64,000 nucleotides of DNA from an uncultured Mucispirillum sp. (lineage in GTDB: Bacteria; Chrysiogenota; Deferribacteres; Deferribacterales; Mucispirillaceae): positions 1 through 64,000 of the forward strand of contig CALUWN010000006.1 of the NCBI GenBank assembly GCA_944324495.1. The letters run 5' to 3'. The number at the start of each line of letters is the position of its first letter. Within the stretch, counting starts at the first letter, position 1. Position numbers and translations under genes: made by a program. The notes under the pieces are model-generated. The model was not told the DNA's origin, made no database searches, and was given only the letters and a program-made list of their open reading frames with translations. This document shows positions 7,320 through 15,699 of the stretch, one piece after another.

Positions 7320-7868
7320 ATGAAAAAGCTTTTATTCTTATTAGTATTAACTTCATTAGTATTATATTCTCAAAATGCTTATGCTAGAAATGGGGCATAT
7401 TATTCTTGGCTTACAGTAGGTTATGGGTATTCTCAAAGTGTTGGCGGCAGCTGGTCGTCATACGGTCCGCTTAAACTAACTATTGGTGGTCTTTTATGGA
7501 ACTATGTTGGTATGGAGCTATCAGCAGATACAAGCTGGGATGATATTGGCAATAATAATAACTCTTGGACTCTTGATTTAAAACCATATGTTTTGATACA
7601 ATCTACTCTTGGTAATAGAAGTAATGCTTTAATTCCCTATGTTGGTATTGCACCAGTATTTTCTATAGCAGGTATTGATTATGAAAATAAAGAAGATACT
7701 GCAGGGTTTGATGTTGGTGTTGCAGCAAAAGGTGGGTTAAGAGTAAGGATTATTGATGCCTTAATGTTTGGAGCTGGTATTGAATATGTATATCACCATA
7801 ATAATTTACCTGCATCAAGAAATATGTCACAATTTAATGCAGTTATTGAGGCTGGTTTTAGCTGGTAA
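7320..7868 (+). CDS. Small outer-membrane beta-barrel protein
   Basis: The 182-residue product has a signal peptide ending near NAYA-RN (about residue 22). The mature chain of alternating strands resembles small 8-strand OmpX/OmpW-like porin-fold proteins and ends AVIEAGFSW, with the terminal aromatic expected of a BAM substrate. I chose the ATG at 7320 because GGAGG lies directly upstream at 7311-7315; the in-frame ATG at 7281 would put hydrophilic residues before the signal. It is a single-gene unit in a repeat-rich region; function unknown. Confidence 0.78.
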   Translation: MKKLLFLLVLTSLVLYSQNAYARNGAYYSWLTVGYGYSQSVGGSWSSYGPLKLTIGGLLWNYVGMELSADTSWDDIGNNNNSWTLDLKPYVLIQSTLGNRSNALIPYVGIAPVFSIAGIDYENKEDTAGFDVGVAAKGGLRVRIIDALMFGAGIEYVYHHNNLPASRNMSQFNAVIEAGFSW

Positions 7869-7880
7869 AATTGTATATTT

Positions 7881-7919
7881 ATACAGTCTTTTTAGAAACC
7901 ATAAACTAAAAGACTGTAT
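7881..7919 (+). terminator. Terminator-like hairpin after barrel gene
   Basis: ATACAGTCTTTTTAG pairs with CTAAAAGACTGTAT (14 bp with one bulged T) around a 10-base loop, 12 bases after the stop. No T tract follows, so termination efficiency is uncertain. Confidence 0.45.
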
Positions 7920-8039
7920 GATTAAACTTATAATTGCAATTTCTAGCACATTAAATACTTAATTTATTTTCTAGTTATACAATTTTTTTATTGATAAATT
8001 TATAAAAATTTATTATTTTAAAGTAATTATGTTACTGTA

Positions 8040-8069
8040 TTGATATTTTTTGGCATATTTTTTGATACT
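8040..8069 (+). promoter_or_regulatory. Putative promoter of the tpsB-tpsA unit
   Basis: TTGATA at 8040-8045 and GATACT at 8064-8069 are separated by 18 bases, about 48 bases upstream of the tpsB ATG. Low-complexity surroundings limit confidence. Confidence 0.4.
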
Positions 8070-8116
8070 ATTTCGCATTATACGTAGTGAACTACTCAAT
8101 ACTTGGAGCGAATTTA

Positions 8117-9799
8117 ATGATAAAGCGGTTTTTATTGCCTATTTTAGTGTTTTTTTTAATTACTCAGTTTTGTTATGCACAATCTCAAATTGGTATTAGT
8201 GGTATTATAGATGATAGTTTTGAAAAAGATTTCAGAAATACACCATTTCCTAGAGATAGAAATGCAAAAATAATTACTGAAGAAGAATTATTAGAAAAGC
8301 TTCCTAAAGAAACTTCAGCTGAGACTGTATATGTTTCCACTTTTGATATTGCTGGTAACAGGGTAATTAATAAAAAAGAATTACAACTTCTTTTAGGTGA
8401 TTATATTGAGAGAAACCTTACTTTACAGCAGTTAAATGATGCTGCAAATGTTATTACAAAATATTATAGAAATAAAGGGTATATTATAAGCTATGCATAT
8501 ATACCACCTCAGGTTGTAAATAACAGCACTATTGTTATTGCAGTTGTTGAAGGTGAAATAGGGGATATATATGTAGAAGGGCTTTCAGATTATAAAAAAG
8601 AATTTGTTTTAAAACATCTTGCTCCACTTCAAAAAGGTCTTATTTTAGATACTAAAACTTTAGAAAGGCGATTACTTATTCTTAACAGTTATATGGATTT
8701 GAAAGTAAATGCCACATTAAAACCAGGCAAAAGAAAAGGAACTTCTGATATTATCATTTATGCTCAAGATACAAACCCATATAGAGCAAGCTTTAGTGTT
8801 GATAACTATGGTAATAAGCTTACAAATGAATACAGGCTCAATGGGGCAGCTATGATAGGAAATGTTATTAAAAGTGGTGACAGGCTTGCACTGAATTTAT
8901 CCCTTGGGCTTGATAACTTTAACCCTTGGCAGCTTTTTTTCGGTAGAATAGATTACAGACTTGCCCTTGGCAGTGAAGGTTTTAAATTGGGTTTTTCTTA
9001 TGCAAGAAGTAACTATATTGTTACTAATACTTTTGATATGCTCGGGCTTGAAGGTTATTCAAATGATTATTCTATTTATACAGAATATCCTATTATTTTA
9101 AGAAATCAAGGCACTTTAAATTTAGGTGCAGGTATATATGTAAAAGATACAGCAGATAAAATGAAACTTTTTGGAACAAATATGGGCAGCCATGATGTTC
9201 TTGCAACAGTAGGGCTTAGCCTTTTTGGTGAAGCATATCCTTGGATAGGTGCCAATATGTATTACTCCCTTGCATTTTCTCAAGGTTTAAATGGTTTCTT
9301 ATCAGCTTCTCATTACAGCCCTAATTCATCAAATCCTTTTGCTACTGGTTATTATGAAAAACTTTATTTTGATTATGAATACCATCAGTTTATTACATGG
9401 TTTTTTAGAATGAGATTATTTTTATCTGGTCAATTTGTTTCAGATACTACATTCTCTAGTGAACGTTTTTATATTGGTGGAATATATAGTGTTCGTGGTT
9501 TTACAAGTGGTTTGGAATCTGGTGATAATGGATACAGACTTAGTGTAGAAGCAGAGTTTGATTTAGGTATACCACATATAAAAGCATTAGTGTTTTATGA
9601 TAGAGGCCAAGTTTTTAATTATAATACAGATTATCATTCTTATGCAGATGCATCGCTTGATTCCGTTGGTGCAGGCCTTAGGTTTTACCCTTGGAAAGGG
9701 CTTGCCATTAAAATTGATTACGGATACCCAATAATGTCTTCAAGAAAACATAATGCAGGCTGGGGTGCAATATATGGGAGGATAAGTTATGATTTCTAA
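8117..9799 (+). CDS. TpsB outer-membrane transporter (ShlB/FhaC/HecB family)
   Basis: The 560-residue protein is the translocation pore of a two-partner (type Vb) secretion system in the outer membrane. A signal peptide (MIKRFLLPILVFFLITQFCY, to about residue 22) is followed by a POTRA-type domain (VYVSTFDIAGNRVI, then GYIISYAYIPPQVV and IVIAVVEGEIGDIYVEG) and a 16-strand-like barrel. The barrel contains GGIYSVRGF, the VRGF/Y motif of loop L6 in the TpsB/BamA superfamily, and the protein ends ISYDF with the C-terminal aromatic. Length matches the family (about 550-590). The ATG at 8117 is preserved by TGGAG upstream; the GTG at 8087 is less likely. tpsA overlaps it by 11 bases. Confidence 0.93.
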   Translation: MIKRFLLPILVFFLITQFCYAQSQIGISGIIDDSFEKDFRNTPFPRDRNAKIITEEELLEKLPKETSAETVYVSTFDIAGNRVINKKELQLLLGDYIERNLTLQQLNDAANVITKYYRNKGYIISYAYIPPQVVNNSTIVIAVVEGEIGDIYVEGLSDYKKEFVLKHLAPLQKGLILDTKTLERRLLILNSYMDLKVNATLKPGKRKGTSDIIIYAQDTNPYRASFSVDNYGNKLTNEYRLNGAAMIGNVIKSGDRLALNLSLGLDNFNPWQLFFGRIDYRLALGSEGFKLGFSYARSNYIVTNTFDMLGLEGYSNDYSIYTEYPIILRNQGTLNLGAGIYVKDTADKMKLFGTNMGSHDVLATVGLSLFGEAYPWIGANMYYSLAFSQGLNGFLSASHYSPNSSNPFATGYYEKLYFDYEYHQFITWFFRMRLFLSGQFVSDTTFSSERFYIGGIYSVRGFTSGLESGDNGYRLSVEAEFDLGIPHIKALVFYDRGQVFNYNTDYHSYADASLDSVGAGLRFYPWKGLAIKIDYGYPIMSSRKHNAGWGAIYGRISYDF

Positions 9800-12700
9800 A
9801 ATTAAATCATTTATTGCAGTATTTATTATACTTATATTTAATTCCCAATTATATGCAGCTCCAGTAGGTGGTAATGTTGTTCATGGGAATGCAAATATTA
9901 CTCAAAATGGCTCAAATACAATTATTAATCAAAGTAGTAATAGTGCTATTATAAATTGGGATTCTTTTAATATTGGTAGTGGCGAAAGTGTTCACTTTAA
10001 CCAAAACTCATCATCTAGTATTGTGCTAAATAGAGTTACTAATGGGCTTCCAACAAGTATTTTTGGTAACTTAACAGCCAATGGTAATGTATTTGTAGTA
10101 AACCAAGCTGGAGTATTAGTGGGCAATGGTGCTGTAATAAATACTCATGGGTTTCTTGCAGGTGCTGCTAATATTACAGATAATGATTTTATTGCTGGTA
10201 AATATAATTTTTATGATGCTAAAGGAAGTGTAATAAATAATGGCTCTATAAAAGTTCAAAATGGCGGCTATGCTGTTTTGTTAGGTAAAAATGTGGAAAA
10301 TAATGGGCTTATTGCTGCGAAACTAGGAAAAATATACCTTTCTTCTGGTGAAGCTTTTAGATTAGATATGAGTGGTAATGATTTAATAGGTGTATATATA
10401 GAAAAAGCAGCTAGTAATGCATCTACTAGTAATACAGGTAAGCTTCATGCAGAAGGTGGCACTATTGTAATGACAGCAAAAAATGCATCTGATGTAATAC
10501 GTCAGGCTGTCAATAATACTGGTGTTATTGATGCTTCCTCTATTTCATATCAAGGTGGTAAAGTAATTCTTGGTGCTGCAAATGAAGAAATAGTTAATAA
10601 TGGTGAAATTAATGTTTCATCACAAACAGATAGTGCAGGTTCTATTGAAATAAAATCAGATAATATAATAAATAACGGCACATTAAAGGCTAATGGTTTA
10701 AATGGTGGAAAAATTGATTTATATGCTAATAATCTATTACAAATTAATGGTAATAGCTTAATTCAAGCAAATGCATTTGGCTATGGTAATGGTGGCAATA
10801 TTTATCTTATATCTCCAAACCGTGCAGAATCTTATAAAGGTGCAGTTATTGAGGCTAATTCAGTGTATGGTAAAGGTGGTTTTATTGAGCTTAGTGGCCA
10901 TAAATCAGTTTATGCTTTTGGGGATTTTAATACAAAATCACTTTATGGTACATATGGTAAATTTTTACTAGACCCATCTGATATGTTTATTGGATACTAT
11001 GCTAATTTAGCAGATGATGAAAATAATGTGGTTTCAGGTGACGGCAATACATATATTGATATTGACTGGCTTAATACTCAGCTTACGTCAACTGATATAG
11101 AATTAAAATCATTGCCGGGAAATGGAAGCGGTAATATTACACTTAATTCTGGTGTTTCCATAAATGGTACTAACGGTCTTACATTAAATGCTTCAAACAA
11201 TATTAATTTATTAGGTGATGTAAACGTTGGCAAGCTGACATTACTTGCCAGTGGCAATATTACAGGTAATAATGCCATTAATACAACAGATGATATTAGT
11301 GTAACTTCTAATAGTGGTAATATACAGCTTACAAAACTAAATATTACTGGTAAATCTACATTTTTAGCAGAGCAGGGCAGTGTATATTTAGTTGGTGATA
11401 GTCTTGGTACAATTAGCCATATTGCAGGTAAAAGTGTGGGTATAGAAGCTACTGGCACAGGAGCAATTACTGGTGATACCACCGTTACAAACAGAGCCGT
11501 AATTATTGGTGATGAAGTTACTCTAAAAGCAGAAGGTGCAATAAATACAACAGTAGATACTAAAAGGTTATCAGCAGAAAGCCAAGGTGCCATAGATATT
11601 AACAATAAAAATATGGGTGAAACTGTACTTCTAAAATATTATGGTGGTACAGCTTCTACTTATACTCAGGATACAGGGAAAATTAATTTAAGCGATATAC
11701 CACAAAATGCTATAAGTAACGGTGGGCTTACCATAAAAAGTACTTACGGAACTATATTTGCTCAAGACAGGCTTGATGCTATTAAATCATTTACAAACCT
11801 TACTATGAATGCAAATATTATACATTTTGTAGAAACTGCTGATAAAGCACTGGTGATTGATGACAGTGCTATAAACGGCACAGCTACCAAATATATTTTT
11901 GATAATGTGGGGGATATTTCTGTAGGCACTATTGACCTTACAAAACTTGCAAATTCTGGACTTGAAGTAATATCTAGAAATGGGGCAGTAAATACTACAG
12001 CAGATATTAATGCAATGTATTTTGGAGCTGTTGCACAAAAAGATATTAATGTAACATCTGCTCTTCTTGGTGGAGCCAGCTTTGAAAGTTATACTGGAAA
12101 TATTACATATAACCATAAAGGCGGACCTATTAAAATAAGCGGTTTAAAAGCATTAAATGGCAATATTGATGTACAACTTACATTGCCTGGTAATCTTTAT
12201 ATTTCTGGGCTTGCTTCTAATAATCCTGTAAAATTAAATGTGGCTAATGCTGATACTGTATCTCTTTCTGGAAGTGGTGAAACTGCATTAAATATTGATT
12301 TAACAAATGGTAACGGAAAATATAAATTAATAGCAAGAAATGATAGAGATTTAACAATTAATAATACAGGTAATACATTTACTGATTTAAAACTGTATAG
12401 TGGTGGTAATCTAAATTTAACTGGTGCAAACGGAAGTATTACAGCAGATAATATTATTTCTTTAGAAGGAAATAATATAAATGGTAATACTGATTTGGCA
12501 CTTACTGGACCAGAAGTGTATTTAAAATTAAGAGAAGGCACACAAAATTATGAAATAAGTGCTGATAAAGTTGATTTAAATGGTAACAATTTAAATGTTA
12601 CATTATTAAAAGATACTCAACTTGCTGATGTTGATTTAGATGATAGCTCTGGAAATATATATGGTACATTAAATATTAATACAGACAAAAATGTATCATT

Positions 12701-13256
12701 AGATGGGCAAATATATGTGGAAAACCTTAACGTAAATTCTCTTGGGTTTGATTTTGGTACAAATTACAGCATTATGGATGGTAACAATATAAGCATTACA
12801 GCGGCTAATGATATAAAAGGTATAGGTAAAATTACAGCTTATAAAGTTAATATGACAGGTAATACAATTGGGGCTGCTAATCCGCTTGTTATAAATACTG
12901 ATTTTGCTAATTTCACATCAACTGCAACAAACAAAACAGCTAATGATACACTGATAAATATTAATACTAATAACTGGGTATATGGTTATAAAAACTATGT
13001 ATTTAAAACATCAGGTGAGGGTATTTCATATATTGGTGGAAGAAAAATAGATTATGCAGCTAATCAACAGATGAAAGAATCAAGAATACGCGCTAAACTC
13101 CCAATAGAAGCCACAAATATAGATATGGTGGAAGGGGATGACTTAATAAAAGGCGGAAGACTCTTAGACCCATCAGAACTTATTACTGTTGAAAAATCTA
13201 AACCAGATACAGTAAAAAGTATAAAAAAACGCAACAAAAATATAGAACTTAAATAA
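9789..13256 (+). CDS. TpsA exoprotein, filamentous haemagglutinin-type
   Basis: The 1155-residue protein is the secreted partner of the preceding TpsB. A signal peptide ending near LYA (residues 1-23) leads into a TPS secretion domain with INWDSFNIGSGESVHF (55-70) and the repeat-like VFVVNQAGVLVGNGAVINTH (102-121). The canonical NPNG motif reads NQAG here. The remainder is Asn/Gly/Thr-rich short beta-strands, as in a right-handed beta-helix, with repeated NINL/NGN-type turns. The C-terminal 90 residues change to a charged, lysine-rich tail with no CDI-type toxin domain and no cysteine pair for anchoring. It is probably released or surface-held and may act as an adhesin; target unknown. Confidence 0.9.
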   Translation: MISKIKSFIAVFIILIFNSQLYAAPVGGNVVHGNANITQNGSNTIINQSSNSAIINWDSFNIGSGESVHFNQNSSSSIVLNRVTNGLPTSIFGNLTANGNVFVVNQAGVLVGNGAVINTHGFLAGAANITDNDFIAGKYNFYDAKGSVINNGSIKVQNGGYAVLLGKNVENNGLIAAKLGKIYLSSGEAFRLDMSGNDLIGVYIEKAASNASTSNTGKLHAEGGTIVMTAKNASDVIRQAVNNTGVIDASSISYQGGKVILGAANEEIVNNGEINVSSQTDSAGSIEIKSDNIINNGTLKANGLNGGKIDLYANNLLQINGNSLIQANAFGYGNGGNIYLISPNRAESYKGAVIEANSVYGKGGFIELSGHKSVYAFGDFNTKSLYGTYGKFLLDPSDMFIGYYANLADDENNVVSGDGNTYIDIDWLNTQLTSTDIELKSLPGNGSGNITLNSGVSINGTNGLTLNASNNINLLGDVNVGKLTLLASGNITGNNAINTTDDISVTSNSGNIQLTKLNITGKSTFLAEQGSVYLVGDSLGTISHIAGKSVGIEATGTGAITGDTTVTNRAVIIGDEVTLKAEGAINTTVDTKRLSAESQGAIDINNKNMGETVLLKYYGGTASTYTQDTGKINLSDIPQNAISNGGLTIKSTYGTIFAQDRLDAIKSFTNLTMNANIIHFVETADKALVIDDSAINGTATKYIFDNVGDISVGTIDLTKLANSGLEVISRNGAVNTTADINAMYFGAVAQKDINVTSALLGGASFESYTGNITYNHKGGPIKISGLKALNGNIDVQLTLPGNLYISGLASNNPVKLNVANADTVSLSGSGETALNIDLTNGNGKYKLIARNDRDLTINNTGNTFTDLKLYSGGNLNLTGANGSITADNIISLEGNNINGNTDLALTGPEVYLKLREGTQNYEISADKVDLNGNNLNVTLLKDTQLADVDLDDSSGNIYGTLNINTDKNVSLDGQIYVENLNVNSLGFDFGTNYSIMDGNNISITAANDIKGIGKITAYKVNMTGNTIGAANPLVINTDFANFTSTATNKTANDTLININTNNWVYGYKNYVFKTSGEGISYIGGRKIDYAANQQMKESRIRAKLPIEATNIDMVEGDDLIKGGRLLDPSELITVEKSKPDTVKSIKKRNKNIELK

Positions 13257-13276
13257 TTTATAAATATAAAATTTTA

Positions 13277-13300
13277 CCCCTTGCTTTTAAAAGCAAGGGG
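13277..13300. terminator. Perfect 24-base palindrome between converging units
   Basis: CCCCTTGCTTTT / AAAAGCAAGGGG is a perfect inverted repeat located 20 bases after the tpsA stop; the central TTTTAAAA would form the loop. There is no T run on the plus side (GTAAGGGTAA follows), while the minus side has TAAAATTTTA. It is probably a terminator for tpsA or a bidirectional one. Confidence 0.6.
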
Positions 13301-13364
13301 GTAAGGGTAAACCTAATAATTAGATATCAACTATTTAATAATACTTATAATAAACTATAACTAT

Positions 13365-13394
13365 AAAAAAAGCAGTTCTTAAAAAAGAACTGCT
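13365..13394 (-). terminator. Rho-independent terminator of the pdxA-to-rubredoxin run
   Basis: AGCAGTTCTT-AAAA-AAGAACTGCT is a perfect 10-bp stem with a 4-base loop. Read on the minus strand it is followed by TTTTTT and lies 17 bases past the rubredoxin stop. Confidence 0.85.
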
Positions 13395-13410
13395 TATATA
13401 TTTAATAATA

Positions 13411-13575
13411 CTAATCTTCTAATGGTGAAAATTCATCCTTTCCGATTAAACATTGAGGGCAAACCCAGTCTTCTGGTAAATCTTCAAAGGCTGTACCTGC
13501 TGGAATACCATCTTCTGGAATACCTACAGCAGGGTCATATATCCAACCACAAACATTACAAACATATTTTTTCAT
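13411..13575 (-). CDS. Rubredoxin
   Basis: A 54-residue one-iron electron carrier. It begins [18 protein letters not shown] and has the two CxxC knuckles that bind Fe(SCys)4: C6-x2-C9 and C39-x2-C42 ([14 protein letters not shown]). Length and the aromatic core (Y13, W37) fit the family. The second knuckle is CPQCL where CPxCG is usual. AGGAGG precedes the ATG on the minus strand (13581-13586). It starts 9 bases after the DHH phosphoesterase stop, so it is the last gene of the minus-strand run. Likely partners in a microaerophile or anaerobe are superoxide reductase, rubrerythrin or a flavodiiron protein; none is encoded in this window. Confidence 0.95.
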   Translation of the reverse strand: MKKYVCNVCGWIYDPAVGIPEDGIPAGTAFEDLPEDWVCPQCLIGKDEFSPLED

Positions 13576-13584
13576 AAAAACCTC

Positions 13585-14574
13585 CTATATTTGTTTTTCT
13601 TCCACATTTTTTATGCCTAATTTTTTTAAAAGGCGTGATTTTAAAAGCTCTACTATTTGTTCATATGTTTTTGATTTTATAGGTATTTGTCCGCCGGCAG
13701 ATTTCATATGCCCACCGCCATAACCTATGCCTCTAACAATTGATAATGCAATAGAGCCCACAGCTTTTTTGCTGGTTTTATTCCTAATGGAAAAATAACA
13801 CATCTGGTCTATTTTTCCTACAACAAAAGATGCTTTTATTTCACGCATCCTAAGTAAATAGTCTGATATTTCTGCAATTAAATCAGCATTTCTAACTTCT
13901 TCTAAATCACAGAAAATAAGATTATCATATATAACTGACTGGTCAACTGCTTTTCTAATAGTTTTAAAATAGTAACGCGGTAACTCAGGGGTTTCTATCT
14001 TATTTAATTTTGTAAAAGAAGCATTTGGGAATACATAGCTTATCATATCCATATCAGCTTGTGTGTTTCCTCTGCCTGCCCCAAATGTATCAGTCTTAAT
14101 GCCGTAATAAAGAGCTGTTGCAGTATTTGTATCAGGCACTATACCTAATTTTTTATAATATTCTGCAATAATTGTAGATGTAGAACCATAGTGTGTTCTA
14201 ATATCATTAAATGGTATTGTCGTAGAAACAGCCCGTAAATTATGGTGGTCAATAACTGCATCAGGCAGCCTTTGCCCAGTTTCATATGTATTACCAGCTC
14301 CGGGTTGAGTATCTACAAGTATATAATAATCATAACGTGCCATATTAAGCTTTGTAATATAGTGCATATCTATTTTACAAAGTTTTACAAACTCTTTATT
14401 TTCTGCACGGCCAATAACACCCATATATGCTATTGTCACACGTTTTTTAAGCTTTAATGTTAGCAGATTTTTCAATGCAAATGCTGCTGCAATAGTATCA
14501 GGGTCTGGGTTATTGTGTGTTTGTATTAATACTTTTCTTTTAGATTTTACTGCTTCGAGTAACTTTTCAATCAT
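13585..14574 (-). CDS. DHH-family phosphoesterase (NrnA-like)
   Basis: The 329-residue cytoplasmic protein belongs to the DHH/DHHA1 family that hydrolyses oligoribonucleotides, pAp or cyclic-dinucleotide products. Motif I reads THNNPDPDTIAAA (19-31), motif II VDTQPG, and motif III is the family signature VIDHHNLR. The C-terminal DHHA1 domain carries the glycine-rich GGGHMKSAGGQIP substrate loop. Length is typical of NrnA. It precedes rubredoxin by 9 bases and follows the FlgT_N-like gene by 14 bases. The exact substrate cannot be decided from sequence. Confidence 0.88.
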   Translation of the reverse strand: MIEKLLEAVKSKRKVLIQTHNNPDPDTIAAAFALKNLLTLKLKKRVTIAYMGVIGRAENKEFVKLCKIDMHYITKLNMARYDYYILVDTQPGAGNTYETGQRLPDAVIDHHNLRAVSTTIPFNDIRTHYGSTSTIIAEYYKKLGIVPDTNTATALYYGIKTDTFGAGRGNTQADMDMISYVFPNASFTKLNKIETPELPRYYFKTIRKAVDQSVIYDNLIFCDLEEVRNADLIAEISDYLLRMREIKASFVVGKIDQMCYFSIRNKTSKKAVGSIALSIVRGIGYGGGHMKSAGGQIPIKSKTYEQIVELLKSRLLKKLGIKNVEEKQI

Positions 14575-14588
14575 AACTTTAATACCTT

Positions 14589-15638
14589 TTATTCTGCTGC
14601 AAAATCAAGCACAAGTTCCTTTTTACCAAATTCCATTTTTGTTGGTTTCATAGGTAATTTTGAACTTTGTACTTTATTACCTAACTCTTCAGGAGAAAAG
14701 TATGATTCAACTTCAAAAACTACACTTTTTTGGTTATAAGATACAGTTTTTGATGATTTTATAAGCCCACGTTTCAATAATGTATCCATAATATTTTTTG
14801 TTATTACAAAATTATTAGCATTAACTAACTTAATTTCATATTTTTGTAATTTTGCCGCTGTTTCAGGAAGTTTTACAATATTTTCCCTTACATAAGTTAT
14901 TGTTTCTGTTGCTGCTTGTTTTACAGCATCATTATAACAGTATGCAGTATTTGTGTTATTAGAACCTGTAGTAATCTGTATAGTTTTTGCTTCATTTTTT
15001 TTATCTTTAATAGATACAGTAGTAATTATTTCACAAGTATTATTACTGTCTTTAAATTCTTCAGTAGTTGCAACAGGTTGAAAATCAAATATTAAAAGTA
15101 CATTACTATCAATATCTTTAAATGCTTTTTCTATTTGTGCATTATCTGATATATCTTTAATTTTACCTAAAAAAGCTGCTTCATTAGATGTGGCAAATTG
15201 TGTTGATGAAAGGGCAGTTGTAATAGCATTTTTAACCTGTTTATCAGGCAGGATATTTTCTTGAATTCCTCTGTATATAAATACAGCAGAATCAGAGTAT
15301 TGGTTTAAAAGCAGCCTTGCATCTTGTAATGCTACATCATCTAAATCTATTTTTACTTTTATTACAACCACATTTTCTTCTAATTTTTGTTCTAAAATAG
15401 TGTAACTTTTAATGAATTTAAGATATTCACTGGTAACTTTAACATCTTGATTATTTTCTTTATAATACCAGCGTATTGAACCATATAATGCATTATTTAA
15501 TGCAGCATAATATGCATCTCTAAGTCTGTTTTTTGAAACGGTTGCTTTGCCTGTTATTGTTACATTGTAAGCATAACTTTCAAATGCTGTAAAAATAACT
15601 AAAAAAATAGTTAAAAGTCTGATAAATTTATTAAACAT
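14589..15638 (-). CDS. Secreted protein with FlgT_N-like domain, function unknown
   Basis: The 349-residue product has a signal peptide (MFNKFIRLLTIFLVIFTAFE, cleavage near SYA-YN) and should be periplasmic. Residues 24-100 (VTITGKATVSKNRLRDAYYAALNNALY, then FIKSYTILEQKLEENVVVIKVKIDL) resemble the N-terminal domain of FlgT and related envelope proteins: an ABFP-like fold with the pattern G.A....R..A...A...A. No flagellar genes are nearby. It lies between lptD (61 bases upstream) and the DHH gene (14 bases downstream). The rest of the chain is unrecognised. The family call is from pattern memory and only moderately secure. Confidence 0.6.
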   Translation of the reverse strand: MFNKFIRLLTIFLVIFTAFESYAYNVTITGKATVSKNRLRDAYYAALNNALYGSIRWYYKENNQDVKVTSEYLKFIKSYTILEQKLEENVVVIKVKIDLDDVALQDARLLLNQYSDSAVFIYRGIQENILPDKQVKNAITTALSSTQFATSNEAAFLGKIKDISDNAQIEKAFKDIDSNVLLIFDFQPVATTEEFKDSNNTCEIITTVSIKDKKNEAKTIQITTGSNNTNTAYCYNDAVKQAATETITYVRENIVKLPETAAKLQKYEIKLVNANNFVITKNIMDTLLKRGLIKSSKTVSYNQKSVVFEVESYFSPEELGNKVQSSKLPMKPTKMEFGKKELVLDFAAE

Positions 15639-15699
15639 AACACTCCTTTCTTTTCCCGTCTGTAATTATAATATATTTTTTTATTTTTTGCAATAAATC

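Noticed and set aside
7768-7962. Plus-strand 64-residue frame overlapping the end of the small barrel gene
   Set aside because: Out-of-frame shadow with no signal or motif; the hairpin at 7881-7919 lies within it.
11078-12541. Minus-strand open frames opposite tpsA
   Set aside because: They are antisense shadows of a repetitive Asn/Gly/Thr-rich gene, with biased composition and no ribosome sites.
9789-13256. CDI toxin or autotransporter function for TpsA
   Set aside because: There is no VENN-type border, no variable toxin domain and no immunity gene downstream.
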